Positions 44,415 to 56,341 of a DNA stretch of 64,000 bases are shown here, piece by piece. The first letter of the stretch is position 1. Each line of letters starts with the position of its first letter. A model generated the notes under the pieces. That model saw nothing but the letters and a program-made list of their open reading frames with translations. It ran no database searches and was not told the origin of the DNA. This stretch comes from Littorina saxatilis (Eukaryota > Mollusca > Gastropoda > Littorinimorpha > Littorinidae): NCBI RefSeq assembly GCF_037325665.1, contig NC_090261.1:71383061-71447060 (forward strand), given 5' to 3'. The translations under genes and the position numbers were made by a program.

Positions 44415-44750
44415 TTTTTCTCATTCGTATCTTGATTTTGTTGTAGTTGTAATTATTTTTGGGACTATATTCCTGTCTGAATAACTGTCAAAATTGTACA
44501 GTTTTAATTTGGATTATTCCTTCCTTCAATCTTTGTATAGCTCCTGGGGCGACCAGAGACAATTATTTTGCTAGATATTATCTCTTTTGATAAAAGGGAT
44601 TCCCTTATTTTCCCAGCCTTGACCCTCCCATTCGTATTTTGTGTTTTTTGTAGTTGTAATTCTGTTCTTTTTAGGACTATATTGCTATCTGAATAACTGT
44701 CAAAATTGGACAGTTTTAATTTGGATTATTCTTTCCTTCAATCTCTTAAG
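44415..44750. repeat. Dispersed pair of about 110-bp repeats
   Basis: GTAGTTGTAATT..GGACTATAT..CTGAATAACTGTCAAAATTG and TTTTAATTTGGATTATTC occur at about 44440-44535 and 44655-44745. Confidence 0.8.
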
Positions 44751-45088
44751 GATACCTTCCCATGTACATCGTCTTGTAAATTCAAAAAAGTATTCCAGCC
44801 CATTCTTTCACATGACACACGAGCATCCTCTATTAGGTCATACAGCAAAAATAGACAGTCCGGCTGCTTTATCTACAGTACAGTAAGAGAATGTTTTACT
44901 TAATTAGTTTAGGAAAGGAGGCATTTATCAATTTGCAAAATTGAAAAATTCGGCTTTTAATTGAAATTAGTCAGACTGCTGATGTGTGTTATATTATCCA
45001 AATAGAAGAATACTCTCAATCAATTTTGAGAAAAAAACACACATGGGGAAATCTGGGTTCATTTACACGGGAAATAAAGTATCTTTAA

Positions 45089-45130
45089 CCCCCCCCCCCC
45101 CCCCCAAAAAAAAAAAAAAAAAAAAAAAAC
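45089..45130. repeat. Poly-C/poly-A tract
   Basis: About 17 C followed by about 26 A. Confidence 0.95.
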
Positions 45131-45353
45131 TCCCCACAATTGTTAAGCCCCGATAACGACAACCATTGTACGTCAGTTGAATTGTTCTCGTTACGGATGT
45201 GCTGTCTCGTTCTCAGAAGCGCTGTTCTCCTTTCGTCCTTGTTCACTGAAGCAAGAATTTTACACACAAACTCGGCTGTACTCGAAAGAAAGGCGAAGCA
45301 AGCAAAACACATGAATTTGATATGAAGCTATCTCGGTCTTCTTTGTTCGCGTA

Positions 45354-45366
45354 CGTGTGTGTGTGA

Positions 45367-45426
<60 letters not shown>

Positions 45427-45509
45427 GCGTGCGAGTCGGGTTTATGCAGATCACCTTTCATTGACCCGTTGATAAACCGCGAAAGGGTGGTGGCGTTGGT
45501 GGTGGCGAT

Positions 45510-45570
<61 letters not shown>
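45354..45570. repeat. Two (GT)n microsatellites
   Basis: 45354-45430 and 45510-45569, separated by about 80 bp of unique sequence. Confidence 0.93.
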
Positions 45571-45572
<2 letters not shown>

Positions 45573-45797
45573 GGGGGGGGAGCGGCCGTAGGACGCTGAC
45601 GCCATTTCAAAAAAGAATTTCCCAACACAGAGTTCCAAACAAGTTTGGAGATTTTGAAGATTTTTGTTTGTACATTGACGCCCTATGGTCGGTTAATAAT
45701 ACAAAATGGAGCAAGCGGTTAAAAACGGGCATCGATAGAGACAATGAAGAGGGATACTAACTTGTAAGATCATATTCCTGCTGGTCTTTGCATATCA

Positions 45798-46001
45798 TAG
45801 GGGAAGGGCTCCTAATATGGACCACTTTTTGTTTCATGCTAATAACTAGCTTGTTTTCTTGCGAAGAAGTTTCATTTTGTGTTTGGTAGCTCTTCTCTCT
45901 TAGGTGAACCGTTACGCCTAATTAGAGTGAAATAGCTTTGATAGACATTCAGCAAAAATGAAATACATAAAAAATCACAAATGGTCCATATTAGGCGCCC
46001 A
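45798..46001. mobile_element. Family D element, short form
   Basis: From TAGGGGAAGGGCTCCTAATA to GGTCCATATTAGGCGCCC. It abuts a second family D element head to tail, so these are probably two adjacent insertions and not one. Confidence 0.5.
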
Positions 46002-46929
46002 GGCTCCTAATATGGACCAGTCAAGCGGCCTTCACGAATCACTGTCAGAAGCCCCCTATACTTCAAAATAACGTGATACAACTTAGTGTGCATGTCAGAC
46101 TAATTCAAATATGCTTTAGATTTATCTGTTTCGGGTTGATGTGAGCATTATTTGAAGCACACCAGAAAACTAAACAAGTCGCGTAAGGCGAAAATACAAT
46201 ATTTAGTCAAGTAGCTGTCGAACTCACAGAATGAAACTGAACGCAATGCCATTTTACTCGTAGCATCGTCAGGCCACCGCTCATGGCAAAGGCAGTGAAA
46301 TTGACAAGAAGAGCAGGGTAGTAGTTGCGCTAAGAAGGATAGCACGCTTTTCTGTACCTCTCTTTGTTTTAACTTTCTGAGCGTGTTTTTAATCCAAACA
46401 TATCATATCTATATGTTTTTGGAATCAGGAACCGACAAGGAATAAGATGAAAGTGTTTTTAAATTGATTTGGACAATTTAATTTTGATAATAATTTTTAT
46501 ATATTTAATTTTCAGAGCTTGTTTTTAATCCAAATATAACATATTTTTATGTTTTTGGAATCAGCAAATGATGGAGAATAAGATAAACGTAAATTTGGAT
46601 CGTTTTATAAATTTTGAATTTTTTTTTACAATTTTCCGATTTTTAATGACCAAAGTCATTAATTAATTTTTAAGCCACCAAGCTGAAATGCAATACCGAA
46701 GTCCGGGCTTCGTCGAAGATTACTTGACCAAAATTTCAACCAATTTGGTTGAAAAATGAGGGCGTGACAGTGCCGCCTCAACTTTCACGAAAAGCCGGAT
46801 ATGACGTCATCAAAGACATTTATCAAAAAAATGAAAACAACGTTCGGGGATTTCATACCCAGGAACTCTCATGTCAAATTTCATAAAGATCGGTCCAGTA
46901 GTTTAGTCTGAATCGCTCTACACACACAG

Positions 46930-46998
<69 letters not shown>

Positions 46999-47640
46999 TA
47001 CACCACGACCCTCGTTTCGATTCCCCCTCGATGTTAAAATATTTAGTCAAAACTTGACTAAATATAAAAAGCATATCAAAAACAGAGTGAAAATAAGTGA
47101 AATTATCAACTTCCACTAAAAGAAGACAATTTGATATATTTTTTTGAAAGCTCGTGGACTAGTTATAGGTTATTTTCAGCAAGCTTCTTAATGAATTAAT
47201 GAAAATAGCCTTTAGCTTTTATTTTCTTCGATTTGTTGAAGGTGGTCCATATTAGGGGACTCACACATACTTTGAGATTTTGCTATTATTTTTTGTTTCC
47301 ATTAGAAACTCGGGGTCAAAACTGCTAAAATGTAACAAATACGGTCTTAGCTGTCATATATAGCAATTTTTGTGTGATAAAAGCTTTGGCTGTGGACAGA
47401 AACGAGTCCGTTTTAGGCGTCAAATTTAGAGTGAACGCTGCCAAAATTGAAAAAAAGAGAAAAAGCCTAACGGTTTTGAGGTTTGTGTATCTGCAACTGT
47501 TTTGACATGTGCAAGTAATTATCCAGAGAGGGTGAATACAGCGAATGAAATTGTTTTTAGCGCTCTAGCGCCGTTAGTTTGTCAGATCAAGAGGTGGTCC
47601 ATATTAGGAGCCGGTCCATATTAGGAGCCCTTCTCCCTAT
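46002..47640. mobile_element. Family D element interrupted by family B copy 2
   Basis: Left end AGGCTCCTAATATGGACC; right end GGTCCATATTAGGAGCC twice, then CTTCTCCCTA. TA borders fit a Tc1/mariner-type target. Removing 46174-47068 restores continuity of the host element, so B inserted after D. No transposase is seen. Confidence 0.6.
46174..47068 (+). mobile_element. Dispersed repeat family B, copy 2
   Basis: Starts AAACAAGTCGCGTAAGGCGA then TATTTAGTCAAG; ends ATATTTAGTCAAAACTTGAC TAAATAT. Internal (AC)n at 46919-46993. About 85-90 percent similar to copy 1 by eye. Confidence 0.75.
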
Positions 47641-48006
47641 ATATATATATATCGGTTCGTTTCAATGTAATCACCTTAACCTTCTCGCCGTCACTGAAGT
47701 CACCCTACCCATGCACCCCTCCGCCGGTCGTCTGTCGACAATAAGCTAGGGTACACTTGTTATAACGAATGAAAGTTGTTAGTCGATAAAAGATCGAGTG
47801 CCTCCCGTCAGTCTTCGGCGGTTAAACCACTCCCCTGTGCCCCCCCCCCCCCCCCAACTCCCTTTTATGCTATGCCGGGATTTTTTTCTCGGTAAATATT
47901 TCTCTGGCTGGTGTACCACGGAACTATGAATGAGCTAATCGCAAAAGTCGAAAGAAAGTCAAACAAAATAACCGGAGACTGCATAATGAAATGGAAATTA
48001 CAATAA
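47641..48006. other. Intergenic, (AT)n and poly-C
   Basis: A short AT run (47638-47652) and a poly-C run (47840-47855). No gene seen. Confidence 0.5.
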
Positions 48007-48114
48007 GTTACACCTCCATTCATCCGTGGTATCTCGTCGAGACAGAGTCAAGGAATATGATGACGTAACTCGAGGCTTTACCACGCGATCTAATGGATGA
48101 ATCGGAGGTGTAAG
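48007..48114. repeat. Short foldback, 108 bp
   Basis: TTACACCTCCATTCATCC at the left and GGATGAATCGGAGGTGTAA at the right, with CTCGTCGAGA and TAACTCGAGG between. Probably a small MITE. Confidence 0.6.
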
Positions 48115-49208
48115 GTATATATCTCTTGACCCATCAAAGGTCATTATTGCTTTGAAATGTCTTCACAACGTAGAGATAATTTTAATGACAAAATCGTCAT
48201 CGCAAGTCTGGAACTATACTTTATTTGTCGTCTGCTACGGATCCTAGCTCTAGAACTTAAAGGCTTACTAACTTACTCCCGTGTTTACAAAGTATAGTTT
48301 GCCCACAATCGATGTCAAACGCACCATAAGACCATATAATGACGATATGTCGTCATGCGCGGACCATATAGGTGCATTTCAGCTTGTTCTAGCCTCTGAA
48401 AAAGTGAGGATGTCAACAACGACACGGAGTTCTCTCCCTTGCGTCAACAGCGCATGTGTTGCCAAATCTATAAATAGGACGATCCAGATCAAAATGAAAA
48501 TTAACATATCTCAACATTGAAGGGGTCCTAGACCACAATATTTTGCAGGGAACTTAATTTAGCATGTCTCCAGCTGTTGGTAAAGCAATTAGCGTGTATA
48601 GTCATCGAGTACATATGGCTTTAACACGAGCGGGGTGTAGAAGCTTGCATTCGTTCCTTCATTAACGAGATCGGCAAAAATGCTCAATCCGCTGTTATTG
48701 TTTTGATTGTTCTATTCACTTATTTGTCAATTGACATTGTCACGGCTTCAGTCCCAGAAGACCGTTGTTGCACACGGGTTTAGTGAGCTGCCACTTTTCA
48801 GTGGCTTGTCTGTTAGTCCAGGCTATAATAATAAAAGAGAGTTGTGCACAGAGAAAGACAGAGACAGCAAGACAACATTTTACGTGCATGCAGACATAAA
48901 CAGACTTGTGTTTCTTCATCAGGGTCAGGATCGCGATATCTGTACATTGCAGGAACCTTTTTAGGTTATCGTTGCAAAGGAAATTCATCTTCTTCTCAGA
49001 TTTGATTTTTTTTGCTCACCTTCTTTCTTTGTTGGTTAAAATATTACTTTCTTCAGTTCATAATCCGTGACAGTGTCATTATCTTACCCTCCATCAGTTT
49101 TGCCCTGTTCGGCCCCTCTGCACTCTCCTCCCCGAACTGACCCTTCCGACCCCGAGTCCCCATGCCTCCGTCTCCTATTCAGCTGACCTCCCCTCCCCTC
49201 CATCCACA

Positions 49209-49243
<35 letters not shown>

Positions 49244-51280
49244 CCCCACTCCTCATGTTATGCACTTATTTCAGTCGTCACGATGCCAACGAGCCAACGG
49301 AAATCAGTGACCGACGGGCTTGAATCAAAACCACTATCCGACACTGAACCCCAACAGTAACTATTCATCGTCTTCGAACACACGTTTTGTGCGAGAAACT
49401 CTGCGGAGCGCAGCGCAAATTTCGTGTCTCGTAACCACTAAAACTTCAGTCTGTCGGTCATTAGTTTACGAATCAGTTCACGTACGTCACGAGATTGCAT
49501 GTCAACGATAAGTCGGCTGCTCTCGCCGCGTTACTCTTAGGCTCACCGAGACAACTCTCTTCTCACTGATCAAGGCTTCCCGAGACGCTGCGATTCATTG
49601 ATTGGTCGGCTGTCTGCGACGGTGAAAACGCATGCTTTTTCTCTCGGCGCAGACGAATGAAAAGGCTCGTGTACAGTATTGACATTACCGATTCTGGAAC
49701 TGAAGTTTTCTTGTCTGTGGGGATGGGCTCTGGAACTAGACTCAGGAGATTGAACACGTGCTTTAATTTGTTTTGAACTCTGTGAAGTTTCGAATGAGAC
49801 GCGTGACAGTGATTTGTTCAATTAGTTCAGTCTTGCAGTGTCGTCTGCTTCCATATATACTTCGCGAGGCATACTTTCATTTGCAGATGGAACTTCGGTG
49901 AGTGAGCACATTGTTTACTTGACAATGGCGTTGTAAGCTTGGTAGTGTCTTTTGCCGAAAAAGCCCTCCGCGGTGTTTCTATTATTTTCAGTCAAGGGAT
50001 GAAGTTTCCAGTGACTTCAAGTGGACGGGTAAGAAAATAACATTTGCAAGAAAGTAGCTCATTGTCGCAGTTATAAATACGGCTTCTGTGATGCGACATA
50101 AAAACAAAATCGTTGGCTGAGCAAAACGAACGACAACACGATATGAGTAAATTGGTGCCAACAAACTATCCATTATAAGCCTACAGGATGCTCAATCGTT
50201 AGCCAATTAGACACATAGTGTAAATGTGACAACTTTCTTTACGATTTGAATATTTTCAAAAATTAGTTGCCTAGCATTTTAGAGCAAAATGAGAAAAGTA
50301 GATGTTAGTAGTCCTTCATAAAAAAGATGAGAAAGACAAATAAAAAGGCGAGGAAAGGGAGCAGAAAAAAACCTACTATAACTCGTCATTAATTTGTTTC
50401 TGTTCGACAAATAAGTTTTTGATTTAAGCAAAACAAAAGGAGAACAGTATGTTACTTGTAATCACTGTAGATAATAATCAATCTTGCAAGTTTATGGCCG
50501 CCTGATCATGTATCTACTGACACAATTCTGACACAAGTTCACACGGTTAGATCATTCCACTACCTGCCGTGCTGAGTGAGTGTTTCGAGTAATTCCAGGA
50601 CACAACAAGCTAACCAGCGGTTCTTTCGCTCAACTACATGTACTAGAAAACATAAGTGCGACAAGTACAGTAGTCCAGACGAACGATAATGAGACGATGC
50701 CAACTTCAAGACGTCGAGGCCGAATGGTAATGAGACCAAACCGACCCTGTTCAGGACACCATTAAAGACTAATCTCACTGAAATGTTACAGGATAATGAT
50801 GATGGAGATTTATTTCGACAGTTTATTACTCGCAATGTGACTTGGATCAAAAGCAAGAGTCATGCTTGTCATCATCCTAAAAGACAGAGATGATGAATTG
50901 TTACCAAGATGATTGTTGGGAGAATAAAAATAGCAATCCTCTAGGGTCTGCAGCAGATTGAGTGGTATATCAGCGCTGAGTGTGAAAGTAAAAACTATTT
51001 CGTTTAGCTAACAATTGACTAATGTGCGACATCATTGTGATCTCATTCAACTTCACTTACTTAATTATGCCCGTTATGCCGGTTGGCATGTGAGTCAGCA
51101 ACGAAAGACCTCCACTGATCTCATTCAATGAGTTTGCGAAAGGTACAATGCCGATAACTGGACATTCGTAATGACAGACAAGAAACAAAGAACAAAGCAT
51201 ATTGTGTTTACGGACATTGTAATTGAAGCCTGATGTGTTCACGAAGGAACAATACAGAAGTGTGAAACGTTGTGAAAGAC
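48115..51280. other. Intergenic, no gene recognised
   Basis: No frame with coding character and splice sites is seen on either strand. An (AC)n run lies at 49210-49240. This is 5' flank of the globin gene. Confidence 0.4.
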
Positions 51281-51450
51281 GATGCGCAAAGACGGCTCGC
51301 AAAGTGTTGGCAACAGGACGACACAGAACACTCATACACTGCAGCATGCGTCTCATTTCCTGAAGATGCGCAAAGACGGCTCGCAAAGTGTTGGCAACAG
51401 GACGACGCAGAACACTCATACACTGCAGCATGCGTCTCATTTCCTGCAGA
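51281..51450. repeat. 84-bp tandem duplication upstream of the globin exon
   Basis: Two almost identical units beginning GATGCGCAAAGACGGCTCGC and containing CATACACTGCAGCATGCGTC. A related shorter phrase (GAACGACRCAGAACA) occurs twice nearer the globin start (51744 and 51830). Confidence 0.9.
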
Positions 51451-51856
51451 TGCATTAACAAGGTGGACACGTTCTTCGCACAACCCATTTGAACACGAAG
51501 GTGTCCGCAATAAGACGACGTAGATTGATGCTTTTAGTGCAGTAAGGGTCTTAGTTCTTAGTAAATGAGGTGTATTTTGTGTTGATAACCGCCTGACCCT
51601 GCGAGGCAATTTTTCTTGTTTTTATAAGACGACACTGTACTGTGCAACAGAGAGTTTCCCTCCATAACTGTGCTCATCAACAACATGTTTGTCACACAAT
51701 TACACAACATTTGTTTTTATTAAAAACCAACGTGTACCAGAAAGAACGACACAGAACACCTACGCGTTTTGGAGCTACTCTCGGCATGTTTGTCCCTCAG
51801 CTACACTAAATACCAACGTGTACCTAAAAGAACGACGCAGAACATCTGGAGCTACC

Positions 51857-52017
51857 ATGGGCAACTGGACGTGCTCCGTGTCGTGCTCGGCCAATGACCG
51901 TTGCCATGAGGACCAGCTGGGCCGTCACCTGACCCCCACCCAGATCAGGCTGGTGCAGGACACCTGGGACACACTCCGCACGGACCTGCCTGCACTCGGG
52001 GTGGCCGTCTTCATCAA
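51857..52017 (+). CDS. Globin, first coding exon (globin-X-like, N-myristoylation type)
   Basis: An exon of 161 nt from ATG 51857, ending AA|GTGAGT. It encodes MGNWTCSVSCSANDRCHEDQ followed by LTPTQIRLVQDTWDTLRTDL and PALGVAVFI. The second part is the start of a globin fold (A helix with the LTxxQxxLVxxTW pattern, then GxxxFI leading into the B/C helices). The N terminus MGNxxC is a classic N-myristoylation signal with nearby cysteines for palmitoylation, known from membrane-bound globin X proteins. An in-frame upstream ATG exists (51689), but Gly at position 2 favours 51857. The remaining exons with the proximal and distal His are not seen before the window ends, so intron 1 is long or the gene is incomplete. 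Function: heme protein of respiratory or redox type, inferred. Confidence 0.75.
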
Positions 52018-52063
52018 GTGAGTCATGCATTGTGTGATCTTTGATGTACCTGTATGAGTTAGT

Positions 52064-52268
52064 TTGAAAGATGTGTGGGTGTGGTTGGGGGTGGGGGTTG
52101 GGATGGGTTGGGGGAGGGGTAGGGTGTGTGGTTGGGAGAGTGGATGGGTATGTGTTTGTGTGTGTGTGTGTCTTGGTGTGTGTGTGTGTGTGTGTGTGTT
52201 GTTGTTGTTGTTGTTGTTGTGTGTGTGTGTTGTTGTTGTTGTTGTTGTTGTGTGTGTGTGTGTGCGTG
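52064..52268. repeat. (GGGT)n, (GT)n and (GTT)n microsatellites in globin intron 1
   Basis: GT runs alternate twice with (GTT)7-like runs, starting about 50 bp after the splice donor. Confidence 0.9.
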
Positions 52269-52865
52269 CGCTTGGAGTTTGGCTGCGGTATGGGGATATG
52301 GTTGTCTCTGCATCAAGGGAGTGATGAATTACACAATAATTGACTTACCTACAGGTGTTAGTTAAAGGGTATGTGTGTGTGTGTGTGCGTGTGCGCCGAG
52401 GGTGTTGGGGATTGGAGTGTCTCTGCGGGAAAATATATCTGAGCATGTTCAATTTTTGCAAATATTCTGCATTAGTCCCTCTAATCGAAGGTCTCTCAAA
52501 AGTGAGAAGCAGCTCAGAGCAGGCACTTTGTTTGGTCATCCCCTAGTCTACCCAAGTAGGAAATTGAAGTGATGAATGTGTGCGAAGTTGAATCTTGGAG
52601 CAATTTTTAGTTTTTCAGACAAAGTTCCTCTAATGGAAGGCTTAGCTCTTAGTTGCTAGGCAATTGCTTTTGTCGTCCGCCGTTCTTGTAACTTGAACGA
52701 TTAAAAAAAAAAAAGAATCCGTGTTCACTTCAAACCGAGCGATTCTATGTGTTTACAGCCGACCATAAGTTAGCTTTTCCAGTGGTTTCAAAAAGCAAGA
52801 CGATTACAAAGTAGAACGTTCTGTTGACATAGTTACCAACTATATCCCCGTGAGACCAGTAACAA

Positions 52866-53473
52866 CAGGGTTCGACACTAGCGGGGGCGGGGGGCGGAAC
52901 GCCCCAGAGTGTTGTGTTCCGCCCCAAACATTGCCGAAGCTTGGGGCCCACTCCGCCCCAGGATAAATTCCAACAATGACAAACCGAAAATTCTAATGCC
53001 AGCAGAGCCAATCACTAAAAATCGCCAGTCAAAGTCGTCACTGAAATTTGCGTTACGATCAATGCCGCAGTCAAGAAAAAAACACATTCAAATCGTCGAA
53101 GGACAATGTCGTAAGGGAAATAACTCCCAGATTGCGCTCTTTAGCGTGAGAGATAAGTATCGCCTTCAAATGCCAAACGCAAAATGTGGCGACACATCCT
53201 TGGTGTAAAAAGACATGGAAATGAAGATGAAGAACAGGGTGGAGAGAAACGAAAAAAGGAAACCGATGCAGCCAAAAGCGCGAAGCGCTGTCGTAATTTC
53301 AATGTCAAATGGTTGAAAGAATTTCCCTGGCTTCAGTACGATAAAGAAAAACAGACAATGCATTGCCGCACGTGAATACTGAGAGTGGGCCCCAGATTTT
53401 TTTTTCCGCCCCAGCAATTTCCATCTCTGGGGCCAGTGTGGCCCCAGGCCAAATAAGTTAGTGTCGACCCCTG
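52866..53473. mobile_element. hAT-type element remnant with zinc-finger fragment
   Basis: Inverted ends CAGGGTTCGACACTA and TAGTGTCGACCCCTG enclose 608 bp and are flanked on both sides by AACAA, a 5-bp duplication reported for some hAT groups. The plus strand at 53184-53375 encodes a frame ending KRCRNFNVKWLKEFPWLQYD then KEKQTMHC, the N-terminal zinc-finger region of hAT-like transposases (ZMYM/TTF type). The catalytic part is missing, so it is a deletion derivative. Confidence 0.6.
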
Positions 53474-53481
53474 AACAATAC

Positions 53482-53667
53482 AGTCAGTGGAACCCCGATT
53501 TTAAGGCCCCCCAATTTAAGACTCCCTCCCTTTTAAGACCCTATTTTCTCAGATTTTCTGTTCATAACCTCTGTAAATTTACTCCGCCCCCCAACCCCTC
53601 CCCCCATTTCACCCCGTCCCCCTCCTATTTAAGACCTGATTTTCCCAGAATTGTGGAGGTCTTGAAA
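53482..53667. mobile_element. Family H element, partial
   Basis: CAGTGGAACCCCGATTTTAA at the left and GGAGGTCTTGAAAGGGG at the right; truncated where the next SINE begins. Confidence 0.45.
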
Positions 53668-54344
53668 GGGGGTTTGTTTGTTTGTTTGCTTAACGCCCAG
53701 CCGACCACGAAGGGCCATATCAGGGCGGTGCTGCTTTGACATTTAACGTGCGCCACACACAAGACAGAAGTCGCAGCACAGGCTTCATGTCTCACCCAGT
53801 CACATTATTCTGACACCGGACCAACCAGTCCTAGCACTAACCCCATAATGCCAGACGCCAGGCGGAGCAGCCACTAGATTGCCAATTTTAAAGTCTGAGG
53901 TATGACCCGGCCGGGGTTCGAACCCACGACCTCCCGATCACGGGGCGGACGCCTTACCACTAGGCCAACCTTACCACTAGGCCAACCTTACCCCTAGGCC
54001 AACCTTACCACTAGGCCAACCTTACCACTAGGCCAACCTTACCACTAGGCCAACCTTACCACTAGGCCAACCTTACCACTAGGCCAACCTTACCACTAGG
54101 CCAACCTTACCACTAGGCCAACCTTACCACTAGACCAACCTTACCACTAGGCCAACCTTACCACTAGGCCAACCTTACCACTAGGCCAACCTTACCACTA
54201 GGCCAACCTTACCACTAGGCCAACCTTACCACTAGGCCAACCTTACCACTAGGCCAACCTTACCACTAGGCCAACCTTACCACTAGGCCAACCTTACCAC
54301 TAGGCCAACCTTACCACTAGGCCAACCTTACCACTAGGCCAACC
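53668..54344 (-). repeat. SINE (CAAA tail) with a 23-unit expansion of its A-box head
   Basis: On the minus strand: head, then B box GGGTTCGAACCCC (about 53914-53926), body and (AAAC)n tail at 53668-53685. The head is preceded by 53954-54344, exactly 23 x 17 bp of GGTTGGCCTAGTGGTAA (minus strand). Each unit contains TGGCCTAGTGG, a match to the Pol III A-box consensus. Two units carry single substitutions. Confidence 0.88.
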
Positions 54345-54394
54345 GTGCCGGTTTGAAAGGTGGTTCCATTGTTGACACATTATCTACATCATCG

Positions 54395-54745
54395 ATATGT
54401 TTGTTTGTTCGTTCATGGACTGAAACTCCCACGGCTTTTACGTGTATGACCGTTTTTACCCCGCCATTTATGCAGCCATACGCCGCTTTCGGAGGAAGCA
54501 TGCTGGGTATTCTAGTGTTTCTATAACCCACCGAACTCTGACATGGATTACAGGATCTTTTTCGTGCGCACTTGGTCTTGTGCTTGCGTGTACACACGGG
54601 GGTGTTCGGACACCGAGGAGAATCTGCACACAAAGTTGACTCTGAGAAATAAATCTCTCGCCGAACGTGGGGACGAACTCACGCTGACAGCGGCCAACTG
54701 GATACAAATCCAGCGCGCTACCGACTGAGCTACATCCCCGCCCCA
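54395..54745 (-). repeat. tRNA-derived SINE, AAC-type tail
   Basis: Minus-strand head GGGATGTAGCTCAGTCGGTA followed by GCGCGCTGGATTTGTATCCAG and B box GAGTTCGTCCC; then TTTGTGTGCAGATTCTCC. The tail ends GAACGAACAAACAAACA. Confidence 0.75.
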
Positions 54746-54894
54746 ATATAATAATCGATATAAGCAAGAGAATGTGCCCATATGTATGTACATTTTAGGT
54801 CACAAGAAAAACTACCACAGAATGTTTTTTTAACCGTTCATTTGGGTGGAAAACCAGCTTTGTTGTTACTTGTTGTTTGCCATTGTTGTTTTTC

Positions 54895-55305
54895 AATCAA
54901 TCAATCAATGAGGCTTATATCGCGCATATTCCGTGGGTACAGTTCTAGGCGCTCTGCAGTGATGCCGTGTGAGATGAAATTTTATACGGCCAGTAGATTG
55001 CAGCCATTTCGGCGCATATTTACCTTTCACGGCCTATTATTCCAAGTCACACGGGTATAGGTAGACAATTATTAACTGTGCCTAAGCAATTTTTGCCAGG
55101 AAAGACCCCTTTGTCAATCGTGGGATCTTTAACGTGCACACCCAATGTAGTGTACACGGGGGGAGGTTCGGACACCGAAGAGAGTCTGCACACAAAGTTG
55201 ACTCTGTGAAATAAATTTCCGCCGAACCTGGGATCGAACTCACGCTGACAGCGGCCAACTGAATACAAATCCAGCGCGCTACCAACTGAGCTATATCCCA
55301 TCTCA
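54895..55305 (-). repeat. tRNA-derived SINE, (ATTG)n tail
   Basis: The head is nearly identical to the previous SINE (GATATAGCTCAGTTGGTAGC, GAGTTCGATCCC) and the first body part is shared. The second half differs and ends CGCGATATAAGCCTCATTGA followed by TTGATTGATTG. A tail fragment is at 18755-18840. Confidence 0.8.
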
Positions 55306-55404
55306 TATCTCAAGCCAATGTGCACTAAATATTAAGTAAATAGTTGAAGTAGTTTTTGAGTTTGGGTCATAAAATAACAAGGCAGATTTGAAGGTTTTAA
55401 CAAA

Positions 55405-55660
<256 letters not shown>

Positions 55661-56156
55661 GAGATAGGCTACTTTATTGTACCCAAAGTATGACGACCGG
55701 CCCTACATTATTTTCGTGCCCTACATTATTTTCGTACCTGAATACAATGCTCACTCCCGTTGTTGCAGTGGGCATTATCCCTTTCAGAAGAGAAACGTTT
55801 AAAAAAAAGTAACTAAAACGACAGAAAATACGCTTGTAATTATCTGGACAACGCGAGAAGTAAATAGTCCTCCAGACCGCGTGGCCTTTAAAGCATCGCC
55901 GTGAACACGCTATCATTGATCCACACTTTTTCCCTCTTCCTCACAACTGATGAAAAGCTCCACCGTATAAAAAGTTCTTTCCAAGCTCTTTCCGCTGAAA
56001 TGGACTCCGCTTTTTCCTCATAGGCTTCGTTCCATTCCGCAGACAGATTTTCTGTGGCTAATTAAGGGCCATAATCATCGGCCCCCGAACAGGGAGAAGG
56101 AGGACCGAGCACGCAGAACACCGGTCTTCAGATTAGTTAAGGGCAGAATATACCTG

Positions 56157-56304
56157 CGCAGTTTCAGCGGCACAGACGACGCACTGCATATTATTGATGC
56201 TGCGATAGGGATTATGACTAGTATTTGGCCTGTTTTCTTTTCACGCAACGTGTAGCGGGCTGGGTTAAGCTGCAGTGCGTCGTCTGTCCTGCTGAAGTTA
56301 CATT
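56157..56304. repeat. Foldback element, 148 bp
   Basis: GTTTCAGCGGCACAGACGAC then GCACTGCA at the left, TGCAGTGC then GTCGTCTGTCCTGCTGAAGT at the right: arms of about 29 bp around an 80-bp centre. Confidence 0.65.
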
Positions 56305-56341
56305 CTAGGTGAGCGCCAGGCCTTAGGAGAGATTGTAGTTT

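Noticed and set aside
51057-51609. 133-143-aa minus-strand frames with duplicated phrases (HLQEMRRMLQCMSVL)
   Set aside because: They come from the 84-bp tandem duplication. The two overlapping frames contradict each other and there is no recognisable domain.
54655-54745. Possible functional tRNA gene on the minus strand
   Set aside because: A box and B box are present, but the same head with a SINE body occurs again at 55200-55305; no proper acceptor stem.
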